NCBI GenBank assembly: GCA_023384095.1
Contig: JAHDXT010000006.1
Coordinates: 1 to 64,000 of the forward strand
Length of the DNA stretch: 64,000 bases
Reading direction: 5' to 3'
Origin: Hyphomicrobiaceae bacterium
GTDB taxonomy: Bacteria > Pseudomonadota > Alphaproteobacteria > Rhizobiales > Hyphomicrobiaceae
Of the stretch, positions 9,501 to 18,185 are shown one piece after another (position 1 is the stretch's first letter; every line of letters starts with the position of its first letter). Under the pieces are notes generated by a model. The model was not told the origin of the DNA and searched no databases. It saw nothing but the letters and a program-made list of their open reading frames with translations. The position numbers were made by a program, and so were the translations under genes.

Positions 9501-10006
9501 GGGTCGCGCAGTTCCTGTCGGAAGCCCTGCGCTTCTGCCAGCGCAACCCCAACGACGAGCTGCAGGCCGTCGTCATGTTCGACGAGGCCGACCTCTACAT
9601 CCCGGCCAACGCCAAGCCCGCCACCGCGGAGCCGCTGCAGAGCCTATTGAAGCGGGCGCGCTCCGCCGGGCTCGGGCTGATGCTGGCGACGCAGTCGCCG
9701 GGCGATCTCGACTACAAGAGCCGCGACCAGATCACGTCCTGGTTCATCGGCCGCGTGCGCGAGGACACGGCGCTGCGCAAGCTCAGGGCAGCCTTCCAGA
9801 GCGAAAGCGGGCTCGACCCGGCGGCCGTGCTGCCGGGCCAGACCGTGGGCGAGTTCCACCTCGTGCAGGAGGGGCTGGTGCGCTCGCTCAAGGCGCAGCG
9901 GTCGCTGATCAGCGCCGAGCAGGTGCCGTTCGACCGCATCGAGCAACTGGCCTACGAGACGAAGGACCAGGACGAGAAGCAGCTTCCGCTGTTCGAGTTG
10001 AAATGA
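6560..10006 (+). CDS. Double P-loop ATPase: N-terminal AAA/KAP-like domain plus C-terminal HerA/FtsK-type ATPase
   Basis: 1148 residues, no signal peptide. Domain 1 has a Walker A (GQSGAGKTH, about 71-79) and a Walker B-like strand VFCIDQVED near 257-265, in AAA/KAP style. The middle (about 400-690) contains a beta-rich segment and a Pro/Ala-rich linker. Domain 2 has Walker A GGSGSGKTT (about 750-758), Walker B AVVMFDEADLY (about 1002-1012), and LMLATQSPGDLD, the signature of HerA/VirD4/FtsK-like pumps that thread DNA or protein. The ATG at 6560 is preceded by GAGGA; a TTG at 6551 is too close to that site. It pairs with the upstream winged-helix protein. A defence, plasmid-like or DNA-processing role is inference; I do not recognise a named system. 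Confidence 0.85.
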   Translation: MQPDAQAALRVDSLSAAFEHSITWEDDIWRADPVDVEAVHLKARRKFHDLLEAITSGRGSKTQARILLFHGQSGAGKTHLLRALRTGAHRKGKAYFGYAQMTPDVASYADYYLRRLINSLEKPYDPDQGGESALSRLTRRLVSSADVLSAGELTKLREASLDEMALARLILGLADDIIASPAFAEQDLDVNVVRALLYLQRCDPRIDQRVRQYLQGRALNELSQAAVAALDPNSGDGRAFEIIEALGKLMWTVDRAALVFCIDQVEDLRFFEDAEERFQKAVRDLIQIANRLPTAVILISCLEDFYGQVRGVLAQSYIDRIEKAGPVALLETRSPEEARLIIAKRLEHEAEVRAGGPSFPDASAFFGPQFFEEFGGLSTRRLLEHAQNRLRAQQGGGADEPEEAPDKAGLISTLAAALGFAASNDEPLSGPAADLDFRDLWQRFSQASEAEIPSNDQELMDVLVAALGLARDEWGEAIRLEVDRPELADDLPAIDISVRHGAKHGSGHTFEARVFLCNRATQGGGLKRQLDKVLGNMSSRASFMLRASDFPPNRKNQTAQAFRKFRDGGGRSILVPIPDWERMLTVREFHAHHRYDPGFGRWFEQARLLSGVAPIAQLLRLDLLGRPAAVAPAAMPAPSQPERAETDSAVQEPAAVPEAGSAEPKGLLASPAGPARDKLPRSTWADWIGWGASSASEPLPANDDELPLSVILDEGGDNAKSIYAGRETGSRSKAVTLNRDVLKRHAAVLGGSGSGKTTLALSLIEQLLLRGIPAVLIDRKGDLCSYANPDVWRANDNEIQERRGEREKLADAIDVAVYTPGRASGRPISITLLPTGISELPEHEQQLLANLSAAALGDMLHLKNSATHQKQSGTLSVALKILGSRSRTEVTLADLINLLEDEDPELTDLTQRMDPSGKIRRDLVAQLDSLRHRNSALFEAGGESLRMEALLGIGRYARPSRTRLSIIYTGFLGDNENILFWVAQFLSEALRFCQRNPNDELQAVVMFDEADLYIPANAKPATAEPLQSLLKRARSAGLGLMLATQSPGDLDYKSRDQITSWFIGRVREDTALRKLRAAFQSESGLDPAAVLPGQTVGEFHLVQEGLVRSLKAQRSLISAEQVPFDRIEQLAYETKDQDEKQLPLFELK

Positions 10007-10418
10007 GGCGGGGGCGGTCCGACCGCCGCCCTGGACGCTCGTCGGCTCGTAGTGTGACCAATTTATCGCAATGGGGCTGCCCCGAGCTGATCCGGTTACT
10101 GAAGTTTCAAGAGTTATCAACAGGTCGGTGCGATGTCTGCAAGCTTTGGGCGAGGTCTGGAGAGGCGTTGCTAAGTCCTGTCGATTCAATCGGCTCTCGT
10201 CGGATTCCCGCGGGGATTGTGGCCTGTGGGCACGCTGATCCATGCAATCGGGCTGCGCGCTCCACAATTCTACAATTTTCTGGTGCATTATTCTAAGACT
10301 GGGTGTATCCTGGTTGCGGTGTCGTGATTAAGTTGAGGGGTAGTCTCGGCACTACGGTGAAGCTCGAGCAAGAGGGGGATTCCGCTTCGAGCGGCGTTGT
10401 GGTTGCGGGGTTTGTGTC
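10007..10418. other. Intergenic region, about 410 bases
   Basis: Lies between the double ATPase and the small membrane ORF. It is less G+C-rich than its surroundings, with several T- and A-rich runs around 10260-10300. An imperfect CCGCTTCGAGCGG hairpin sits at about 10382-10394. No conserved reading frame, transposase relic or RNA gene could be recognised; it probably carries the promoter for the moeA side. Confidence 0.4.
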
Positions 10419-10511
10419 ATGACGGCGAAGCCGTTGCTTGTGATGTTGCTGGCCACGCTTCTCGGGCCGGTCATCAGCGTTGGCCTGTTCATCCTCATGC
10501 AGACGCTCTAG
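10419..10511 (+). CDS. Putative 30-residue single-pass membrane protein
   Basis: A very short frame, ATG at 10419 to TAG at 10509-10511. It encodes 30 residues that are almost all hydrophobic after a short basic start (MTAKPLLVMLL), with no charged residue after Lys4. That fits one transmembrane helix. GGGG at 10407-10410 could serve as ribosome site. It lies about 150 bases before moeA. Small membrane proteins of this size are often subunits or regulators of larger complexes, but nothing here says which. It could also be chance, since short hydrophobic frames do occur. Confidence 0.4.
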   Translation: MTAKPLLVMLLATLLGPVISVGLFILMQTL

Positions 10512-10661
10512 TCTGCTTCATTACGGCGGCACAGCAGCCTCGCAGCGCGGTGCCGAATTGCCGCCCGGCGCTTCCCGCCGGCACCAGCCCGTCCTAGTCT
10601 ACGTGAACCAGCGGCATGCTGGAAGGCGATTGCCTTTAAGGCCGCGGGACGGGTAGTGCTC

Positions 10662-11942
10662 ATGCGCGGCAAGATCATCGACGACTGCTTCAGGCCGGCT
10701 CAGGCGCTCATGCGCCATGCCGACGCCATCGAGCTGTTGCGCAGCCGCATCGCACCCATCGCGCCAAGCGAAACGGTCCGCCTGAAGGCTGCGCTCGGCC
10801 GCATTCTGGCCCGCCCTGTCGCCGCTGCGCACCCTGTGCCAGCGCACACCAATTCGGCGGTCGACGGCTACGCTTTCGCCTATCGCGATTACGACCGCGA
10901 CAGCGGCGCCGCGTTCGAGGTCTCGGCCCGGGCGGCGGCGGGTCATGGCCTTTCTGTGCCGCCGCCGCCCGGAACGGCGGTGCGCATCTTCACCGGTGCC
11001 GCGATGCCGCCCGACCTCGACACGGTGGCCATGCAGGAGGACTGCACGGCGACCGGTGGCGCAGCTTCCCGGGTCCGCATACCGGGGGGACTCAAGCCGG
11101 GCGCCAACGTGCGCGGCGCGGGCGAGGATGTGGCTGCGGGCGCGGAGCTGTTCGCGGCGGGACATGTCGTCAGGCCGCAGGATCTGGCGGCGCTCGCATC
11201 CATCGGTCTGGCAGAGGTGGACTGCTTCGCGCGGCTGCGGCTCGCCATCGTCTCGACCGGAGACGAGCTGATCCGTGCGGGAGAGGCGGATCTGGCGTCG
11301 GGGCAGGTCTATGACGCCAACGCGCCCATGCTGGGCGGCCTTGCCGCGCTTGCCGGTTGCGAAGCGCACGACCTCGGCATCTGGCCCGACGACGCGGACG
11401 AGGTGCGCGCGCGCCTCGCCGCTGCGGCGGAGACGTTCGACGTAATTCTCACCTCGGGCGGGGCGAGCCGGGGCGAGGAGGACCACATGGGAGCGGCGCT
11501 CGCCGCGCTCGGCTCGCGTCATTTCTGGCAGCTCGCGATCAAACCGGGGCGGCCGATGATGTTCGGCCAGATCGGCCGCAGCATCGTGGCGGGCCTGCCC
11601 GGCAACCCTGTCGCGGTGTTCGTCTGTTTCCTGATGTACGTCTGGCCCCTGTTGCGCCGCCTGTCGGGGGCGCCGTGGCCGGAGCCGCGCCGGATCCCCA
11701 TGAGGGCCGCTTTCGAGCTCCCCGGCCGCAAGGTCGGCCGGCGCGAGTTCTGGCGCGGCATGCTGGTCGAGACCGCGGACGGCCCCGCTGTGGACAAGTT
11801 CGCCCGCGACGGTTCCGGCCTGATCACGGGCCTGCGGATGGCCGACGGTTTGATCGACATCCCGGAGGAGGTCGATGCGGTGAAACGCGGCGATACCGTC
11901 CCCTTCCTGCCGTTCACCGAGTTCGGCATCCTCGGCCGGTGA
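10662..11942 (+). CDS. moeA: Molybdopterin molybdenumtransferase
   Basis: Inserts molybdenum into adenylylated molybdopterin in the last step of molybdenum cofactor synthesis; cytoplasmic. 426 residues, close to E. coli MoeA (411). Recognisable segments are NSAVDGYAF (about 61-69), FTGAAMPPDLDTV with the following QED, the GxNVRGAGED loop, and in the MoeA/MogA fold STGDEL, DANAP, LTSGGASRGEEDH, KPGRPMMFG and GLPGNPVA. All match the family. The ATG at 10662 is preferred over a GTG two codons earlier. No other molybdenum cofactor gene is adjacent. Confidence 0.95.
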   Translation: MRGKIIDDCFRPAQALMRHADAIELLRSRIAPIAPSETVRLKAALGRILARPVAAAHPVPAHTNSAVDGYAFAYRDYDRDSGAAFEVSARAAAGHGLSVPPPPGTAVRIFTGAAMPPDLDTVAMQEDCTATGGAASRVRIPGGLKPGANVRGAGEDVAAGAELFAAGHVVRPQDLAALASIGLAEVDCFARLRLAIVSTGDELIRAGEADLASGQVYDANAPMLGGLAALAGCEAHDLGIWPDDADEVRARLAAAAETFDVILTSGGASRGEEDHMGAALAALGSRHFWQLAIKPGRPMMFGQIGRSIVAGLPGNPVAVFVCFLMYVWPLLRRLSGAPWPEPRRIPMRAAFELPGRKVGRREFWRGMLVETADGPAVDKFARDGSGLITGLRMADGLIDIPEEVDAVKRGDTVPFLPFTEFGILGR

Positions 11943-12117
11943 TGGCGGCGGCGTGGCCGGACTGCGGCCTTCCCGTGAGCAGCAGGAACTTTGATCCACA
12001 ATAGTGCCGGCGCTCATCAATCATTAACCGCGATCCCTGTTTAATCGATCTCTCACCAGCCCCCGGCAATCGGCTCCGGCGCCGGGATAACGGCGCGCAG
12101 TCCAGAGAGGATCGTCC

Positions 12118-12711
12118 ATGTCCCGCCAAGCCGCTCCTCGACTGGGCCTCGTCAAACGCGACGAGAAGGAGACCAGGCTGAAGGAGTTCATTCACCAGCA
12201 TATCGAGGAGAATTGTGCATCCACCTGCCTGCTCGTCGCCCGCTCCGCCGAGAGCCCGGTCGCCAGGACGGTCCTGTCGATGGGCGCCAAGGCCAGCCTG
12301 AAGGGCTTTTCGATGCGCGCCATCTTCGCCAACCTCGGCACGTCGGAGACGGCACGGATCGCGGAGGCCTGCCGGGTCTCGGACTGGGCGCTTCAGATCC
12401 GCTGGGCGCGCGACCTGCGGCTCCTCGAGGCCCATGAGCAGCTCGTGATCGGCCCTGCAACTTGCTGGATCGGCGACTGCATGCGCCGTGAGCCGACGAG
12501 CCGCGACGCCTGCGAGCTCTATGCGTCCGATTGCCCCGACACCGGCCGTCGGGCGAGCCTGTTCTTCGAGCGCCTGTGGCTCGCCTCGGAGCCGGTCTTC
12601 GAGCGGGTGGCGACCGAGGCCGCGGACGCCTGTTCTCCTGCCCTCGTGCAGCCGTTCGAGCAGATTGCCGCCGCGAGCGCCTTCAAGCCCGGCCCGCGGA
12701 CTCCGGCCTGA
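12118..12711 (+). CDS. Hypothetical protein, about 200 residues
   Basis: 197 residues, soluble, not recognised. The N-terminal half is helical with charged stretches (RDEKETRLKEFIHQHIEEN), and the middle has FANLGTSETARIAEACRVSDWALQIRWAR, which could be an amphipathic helix pair. Four Cys residues are spread through the C-terminal half, including a CWIGDC pair, suggesting either a metal site or simply buried residues. The start is backed by AGAGAGG a few bases upstream. Codon use is like that of its neighbours. It sits alone between moeA and the macroglobulin gene, with about 175-base gaps on both sides. Confidence 0.7.
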   Translation: MSRQAAPRLGLVKRDEKETRLKEFIHQHIEENCASTCLLVARSAESPVARTVLSMGAKASLKGFSMRAIFANLGTSETARIAEACRVSDWALQIRWARDLRLLEAHEQLVIGPATCWIGDCMRREPTSRDACELYASDCPDTGRRASLFFERLWLASEPVFERVATEAADACSPALVQPFEQIAAASAFKPGPRTPA

Positions 12712-12900
12712 GCCGCCGGAGGCGAGGGTGAGCGACAACGGGCGGCAACGGGGCGCAACTCCCCCGAAGTCCGGATAGCGCTCGTCAGTCAGCCACTGTT
12801 CGGTCATCGTGACATCGAGTGTAGAGTGTCTGCCTGATCGGCCCGGCACCGGAACGACCCGTTCTCCGACAGGCGGCCGGCTCTCTCGATGGGATTTGCC

Positions 12901-15900
12901 ATGACCCGAACCCTGCGCCTCGTCCTTCTCGCACTCGTACTTCTGCTGCCGGCGCACGCCGTAGCCCAGGTGAAGTCGTTCGCGCACTCTGGGATCGCCC
13001 GGGATGCCCAACGCTACGAGTCGTCTCTGAAGGCCAATTCCAGTCCCGGTTCGCAGAAGCCCCACGAGCTGGTCGCCGCAGGCCGCAAGGCGCTCGCCGC
13101 CGGCAACGATCAGAGGGCCGCAGTCCGCGCCTTCGCGCGGGCCGCCGCCATCGATCCGAACAACGCCGAGACCTGGATGTCGCTCGCCGGCGCGCTGCTG
13201 GCCACGGCCCCCGACCCGGCCCGTCCGGCCGAGCGCTACGACTTGCCGGCAAATGCCAGCGCCGCGGCCTATCTCGCATACCAAAGGGCCACGGCACCCG
13301 CGGTCAAGGCGCGCGCGCTCGCCGTGCTGGGCGAGGCGCTCGGGCGGCGCTCCTTCTGGCGCCCCGCCATCGAAGCCCTCAGGACGAGCCTGTCGCTCGT
13401 GGAGAATGCCGAGGTCCGCCAATCCTACGAGACGCTGCGGAGCGAGCACGGGTTCCGGCTCCTCGACTACACCGTCGAGCAGGAATCCTCCCAGCCGCGC
13501 GTCTGCCTGCAGTTCTCTGAGAGCCTCCAGCGCGGCCAGGATTTCGCGAAGTTCATCGCCGTCGACGGCAATGACGCGCAGGCGATCGCCGTCGAGGGCA
13601 AGCAGCTTTGCGTCGAGGGCCTGTCCCACGGCAAGCGTTACCAGATGCTCGTCCGCGCCGGGCTGCCTTCGGAGGTCGCCGAGACGCTCGACAGGCCGGC
13701 CGAGCTCGCCATCTATGTTCGTGACCGCTCGCCCGCCGTGCGGTTCACGGGCCGCAGCTACGTGCTGCCGAGCCGCGGCCAGTCGGGCATCCCCGTCGTC
13801 TCGATCAACACCGACACGGTCGCCGTCGAGATCTACCGCATCGGCGACCGCAGTCTCGCTTCCGCGCTCACCAATGGGACGCTGCAGCAGCAGCTCTCGC
13901 CCTACGAGCTCGAGCAGATGCGGCTCACGACGGGCGCCCGGATCTACGCGGGCGAGATGAGCGTCGCCAGCCGGCTCAACGAGGAGGTGACGACGGCCGT
14001 TCCCGTCGGCGAGGCGGTGCCGGAGCTGAAGTCCGGTGTCTATGCCATGGTCGCCCGGCCGGCCAGCGGGCGCGACGAGTATGGCGCGCTCGCCACGCAG
14101 TGGTTCATCGTCTCCGACCTGGGGCTCACGACGTTCAGCGGCGATGACGGCATTCACGCCTTCGTGCGCTCGCTGTCGACGACCGGGCCCGTCAAGGACG
14201 CGAGCGTGCGGCTGGTGGCGCGCAACAACGAGGTGCTCGGCCAGTTGCGGACCGATGCGCAGGGCTATGCCCGATTCGAGGCGGGCCTCAGCCGCGGCGA
14301 GGGCGGCATGGCGCCGGCCTTGCTCGTGGCTGAAGGGGCGAGCGGAGACTACGCCTTCCTCGACCTGACCACGGCCGCCTTCGACCTCACCGACCGCGGC
14401 GTGGAGGGGCGCGAGGCCCCGGGCCCGATCGACGGCTTCCTGTTCAGCGAGCGGGGCGTCTACCGGCCGGGCGAGGAGGTGCACCTCACGGCTCTGACGC
14501 GCGATCGCGCCGGCAAGGCCTCGGGCGTCCCGACGACGCTGATCGTCGCCCGCCCCGATGGCGTCGAGCATCGCCACATTCCGCTGACCAGCGACGAGCT
14601 CGGCGGCCGCGCGGCCACGCTGCGGCTGCCCGGCTCCGCCATGACCGGCACCTGGCGCGTCCGGCTTCATGCCGACCCCAAGGCCGACCCGCTGGCCAGC
14701 GCGGCCTTCCTGGTCGAGGATTTCGTCCCCGAACGTCTGGAGCTTCAAATCGACCCCGTGTCGGCGGTGCTCGTGCCCGAGCAGAGCGGCGGTATCAGGA
14801 TTGCCGGGCGCTATCTCTACGGCGCGCCCGCCGCCAACCTTGCGGTGGAAGGCGATATCGTCGTCAAGGCGGCGTCCGGCGGACTCGGCCAGTTCCCCGG
14901 CTACAGCTTCGGCCTCGCCGACGAGACGGTGAGCCCCGTCCGCAAGCCTATCGAAGGGCTGCCCAACACCGATGCTCAGGGCCGCGCGGAGCTCAGCGTC
15001 ATGCTGCCCGCCATTCCGCGCACGAGCCGGCCGCTCGAGGCCCAGGTGATGCTGCGCCTGCGCGAGCCGGGCGGCCGCACCATCGAGCGCAGCGTCGCGC
15101 TTCCCGTCGACCTCGAGGCGTCGCGCATCGGTCTGAGGCCGCTGTTCGACGGCCTGCAGATCGGCGACGACGCGACGGCAGAATTCGACGTCATCCTGCT
15201 CGACCGGCAGAACCGGCGCGCCGCTGCCAAGGGCGCCCGGTGGGAGCTGGTGCGCCTCGAGCAGCGCTGGCAGTGGTACAGCCGCGACGGCTACTGGACC
15301 TACGAGGCTGTCACCCTCACGCGGAAAGTGGCGGGCGGCGCGGTCGATATCGGCAGCGACGGGCCCGCCCGCATCAGCGCCAAGGTGGGTTGGGGCCGCT
15401 ACCGCCTCGAGGTGGCCGCGCCGGATGCCGGCGGGCCGGTCTCGAGCGTGATCTTCACCGCCGGCTGGTACGCCGACGAAGGGGCAGACAGCCCCGAGAT
15501 GCTCGAGGTCGCCCTCGACAAGCCGACCTACAAGGCGGGCGACGTCGCGAAGTTGAAGATTGCCGCCCGGCATGGCGGGCGGGCGCTCGTCGCGGTGCTC
15601 GGCGAGGGCCTGCTGGCGAGCCGTGAGGTGGAGCTGCCCGCCGGCGGCGGCGAGGTCGCGATTCCCGTCGGCAGCACCTGGGGTCCCGGCGCCTACGTCA
15701 CGGCCATGCTCTACCGGCCGCTGGACGAGAAGGAAAAGCGCATGCCGGGCCGTGCGATCGGCGTCAAGTGGCTGCCGATCGACCAGAGTGCGCGGACGCT
15801 GCGCGTCGGGCTCGACGTGGCGCAGCAGATGCGCTCCGGCCGCAGTCTGACCGTGCCGGTGAGGATCGGCAATCTCGCGGCCGGCGAGGAGGCGCGGGTC

Positions 15901-18180
15901 ACGGTTGCCGCGGTCGACCTCGGCATCCTCAACCTGACCAGCTACAAGGCGCCTCGGCCCGAGAGCTGGTTCTTCGGCCAGCGCCGCCTCGGCACCGAGA
16001 TCCGCGACTTCTATGGCCGCCTGATCGACGGCATGCGCGCGGAACGCGGCGCCCTGCGATCCGGCGGCGACGAGAGCGGCGGTCTCGCCATGGAGGGCAG
16101 TCCGCCGACCGAGGCTACGGTCGCGCTCTTCTCCGGGATCGTGAAGGTCGCGGCCGACGGCACGGCCTCCGTGGCTTTCGAGCTGCCGGAGTTCAACGGC
16201 ACCGTCCGGGTCATGGCGGTGGCCTGGAGCGCCGGCAAGCTCGGGCACGCAACCGCGGACGTCATCGTTCGCGACCCGGTGGCGCTGCTCGCCTCCGGGC
16301 CACGCTTCCTGGCGCTCGGCGATGAAGCCCGGCTCGAGATCGATCTGCACAACATCGAAGGCGTCACAGGCCCGCTGAGGCTCGCCGTCGAGCAGGAAGC
16401 TCCGGCAGGGGCCTTGTCCACCGTGCTTCAGCGCGACGTGCTGCTTGGCGCCAACGAGCGCAAGGCAGAGCGCTTCCGCATCAAGCCGCAGGAGGTCGGC
16501 CGCTTCGCGTACGACATCAAGGTGTCGGGAGCGGCAGGGCTCGAAATCAGGCGCCGGCTGACGCTCGACGTCAAGCCGCCGGCAGGCGACATCCGCCGCG
16601 TCACCGTCAGCAAGCTGGCGCCCAACGGCGGCAGCGTGACGCTGGGCCAGGACCTGCTCGCCGATCTGATCCCCGGCCTGACCAGCGTCTCCGTCAGCGT
16701 CGGGCCGGCCGCGGGTCTCGATGCGCCGGGCCTGCTCGCGCAACTCGACCGCTATCCCTACGGCTGCGCCGAGCAGACGACGAGCCGCGCCCTGCCGCTG
16801 CTCTACGCCAACCAGCTTGCGGTCCAGTCGGGCTTGCGGCAGGACGCGGGGCTCGAGGAGCGCATCGAGAAGGCCGTCGAGCGCGTGTTCGAGATGCAGG
16901 ATTCCTCGGGCGCGTTCGGCGTCTGGGGCCCCGGCGACGGCGACATGTGGCTGACGAGCTACGTCACCGAGTTCCTGACGCGCGCCCGCGAGCAGGGCTT
17001 TGCGGTGAAGCCGCAGGCTTTCGCGCTGGCGCTCGACCGGCTGCAGAACTTCGTCAGCTACGCGCAGGACTTCGAGCGCGGCGGCGAGGCGCGCGCCTAT
17101 GCGCTCTACGTGCTCGCCCGCAACGGGCGTGCTCCCATCGGCGAGGTGCGCTACTGGGCCGACACCCGGCTCGACCGGTTCGCGACGCCGCTCGCAAAGG
17201 CGCAGCTCGCCGCCGCGCTCGCCATGCTCGGCGACCGGGAGCGGGCGGAGGCGGTGTTCCGGCAGGCGATCGCATCGATGGCCGGCGCCGAGGACCCCAA
17301 CCGTCGGGACTTCGGCTCCGGCCTGCGCGACAGGGCGGCCCTCGTCACGCTGGCGGCCGAGACGCGGACGGCCCAGGACGACGCCGGCCGGCTCGCTTCC
17401 ACGCTCGCCGAAGCGCATTCGAACCGGGCCTATACCTCGACGCAGGAGCAGGCGTGGATGCTGCTCGCCGCCCGTGCGCTCGCCGACCAGAGCCGCTTCA
17501 CCACTCTGTCGGTCGCCGGGGCGCCTCACAAGGGCGCCTACAATCGGACCCTGTCCGCGGCCGAGCTCCGGGATGGCGCGCTCACCATCCGCAACGACGG
17601 CGATGCCGCAGTGGACGCGGTGATCTCGGTCATGGGGGCGGCGCTGACGCCGGAGCCGCCGGTCGCACGCAACTTCAGGATCGAGCGTGCGTTCTACACC
17701 CTCGACGGCAAGCCCGTGAGGCTGGAGAGCGCAGCCGGCGGCTCCGGCCGGCTCCGCCAGACGGACCGCCTCGTCGTGGTGCTCAAGGTCGAGGCGGAAG
17801 CCGGCGGCGGCCGCGTGCTCGTGGTCGACCGGCTGCCGGCCGGCCTCGAGATCGAGAACCCGCGGCTGGTCGACAGCGCGGATCTCAAGAGCTTCGACTG
17901 GCTGAGGACGACGGTGCAGCCGGAGCATACCGAGTTCCGGGACGACCGGTTCGTCGCGGCGTTCAACCTGTCGGGCAGGGGAGACGGCAATGGCCAAGGC
18001 GAGAGCGGAAATGATGACAGCAAGGCGCAGCCGGCAAAATCCTTGACCATGGCTTACATGGTGCGCGTCGTCACGCCCGGCACCTACGTGCATCCGGCCG
18101 CGACGGTCGAGGACATGTACCGGCCGGAGCGGTTCGCGCGGACTGCCTCCGGGCGGGTCGAGGTCTCGGCGAGGGAATAG
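12901..18180 (+). CDS. Alpha-2-macroglobulin family protein with thioester (first copy)
   Basis: 1759 residues, exported by a Sec signal peptide (LVLLALVLLLPAHAVAQ) without lipobox, so probably periplasmic or released. The N-terminal 200 residues contain TPR-like repeats (LAAGNDQRAAVRAFARAA, then ALGRRSFWRPAIEALR). Macroglobulin beta-domains follow, including the family marker FSERGVYRPGE near residue 520. The thioester motif CAEQ sits at about 1289-1292 within PYGCAEQTTS, followed by the alpha/alpha toroid and the receptor-like C-terminal domain. Family members trap attacking proteases covalently. The next gene is a PBP1C, the classic partner, 5 bases downstream. The start is the ATG at 12901 (GGGA upstream); another ATG four codons earlier (12889) is possible. 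Confidence 0.92.
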   Translation: MTRTLRLVLLALVLLLPAHAVAQVKSFAHSGIARDAQRYESSLKANSSPGSQKPHELVAAGRKALAAGNDQRAAVRAFARAAAIDPNNAETWMSLAGALLATAPDPARPAERYDLPANASAAAYLAYQRATAPAVKARALAVLGEALGRRSFWRPAIEALRTSLSLVENAEVRQSYETLRSEHGFRLLDYTVEQESSQPRVCLQFSESLQRGQDFAKFIAVDGNDAQAIAVEGKQLCVEGLSHGKRYQMLVRAGLPSEVAETLDRPAELAIYVRDRSPAVRFTGRSYVLPSRGQSGIPVVSINTDTVAVEIYRIGDRSLASALTNGTLQQQLSPYELEQMRLTTGARIYAGEMSVASRLNEEVTTAVPVGEAVPELKSGVYAMVARPASGRDEYGALATQWFIVSDLGLTTFSGDDGIHAFVRSLSTTGPVKDASVRLVARNNEVLGQLRTDAQGYARFEAGLSRGEGGMAPALLVAEGASGDYAFLDLTTAAFDLTDRGVEGREAPGPIDGFLFSERGVYRPGEEVHLTALTRDRAGKASGVPTTLIVARPDGVEHRHIPLTSDELGGRAATLRLPGSAMTGTWRVRLHADPKADPLASAAFLVEDFVPERLELQIDPVSAVLVPEQSGGIRIAGRYLYGAPAANLAVEGDIVVKAASGGLGQFPGYSFGLADETVSPVRKPIEGLPNTDAQGRAELSVMLPAIPRTSRPLEAQVMLRLREPGGRTIERSVALPVDLEASRIGLRPLFDGLQIGDDATAEFDVILLDRQNRRAAAKGARWELVRLEQRWQWYSRDGYWTYEAVTLTRKVAGGAVDIGSDGPARISAKVGWGRYRLEVAAPDAGGPVSSVIFTAGWYADEGADSPEMLEVALDKPTYKAGDVAKLKIAARHGGRALVAVLGEGLLASREVELPAGGGEVAIPVGSTWGPGAYVTAMLYRPLDEKEKRMPGRAIGVKWLPIDQSARTLRVGLDVAQQMRSGRSLTVPVRIGNLAAGEEARVTVAAVDLGILNLTSYKAPRPESWFFGQRRLGTEIRDFYGRLIDGMRAERGALRSGGDESGGLAMEGSPPTEATVALFSGIVKVAADGTASVAFELPEFNGTVRVMAVAWSAGKLGHATADVIVRDPVALLASGPRFLALGDEARLEIDLHNIEGVTGPLRLAVEQEAPAGALSTVLQRDVLLGANERKAERFRIKPQEVGRFAYDIKVSGAAGLEIRRRLTLDVKPPAGDIRRVTVSKLAPNGGSVTLGQDLLADLIPGLTSVSVSVGPAAGLDAPGLLAQLDRYPYGCAEQTTSRALPLLYANQLAVQSGLRQDAGLEERIEKAVERVFEMQDSSGAFGVWGPGDGDMWLTSYVTEFLTRAREQGFAVKPQAFALALDRLQNFVSYAQDFERGGEARAYALYVLARNGRAPIGEVRYWADTRLDRFATPLAKAQLAAALAMLGDRERAEAVFRQAIASMAGAEDPNRRDFGSGLRDRAALVTLAAETRTAQDDAGRLASTLAEAHSNRAYTSTQEQAWMLLAARALADQSRFTTLSVAGAPHKGAYNRTLSAAELRDGALTIRNDGDAAVDAVISVMGAALTPEPPVARNFRIERAFYTLDGKPVRLESAAGGSGRLRQTDRLVVVLKVEAEAGGGRVLVVDRLPAGLEIENPRLVDSADLKSFDWLRTTVQPEHTEFRDDRFVAAFNLSGRGDGNGQGESGNDDSKAQPAKSLTMAYMVRVVTPGTYVHPAATVEDMYRPERFARTASGRVEVSARE

Positions 18181-18185
18181 CCTCT

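Noticed and set aside
10397..10597. 66-residue plus-strand frame covering the small membrane ORF
   Set aside because: His/Ala-rich without pattern; the other frame gives a clean membrane helix with a better start context.
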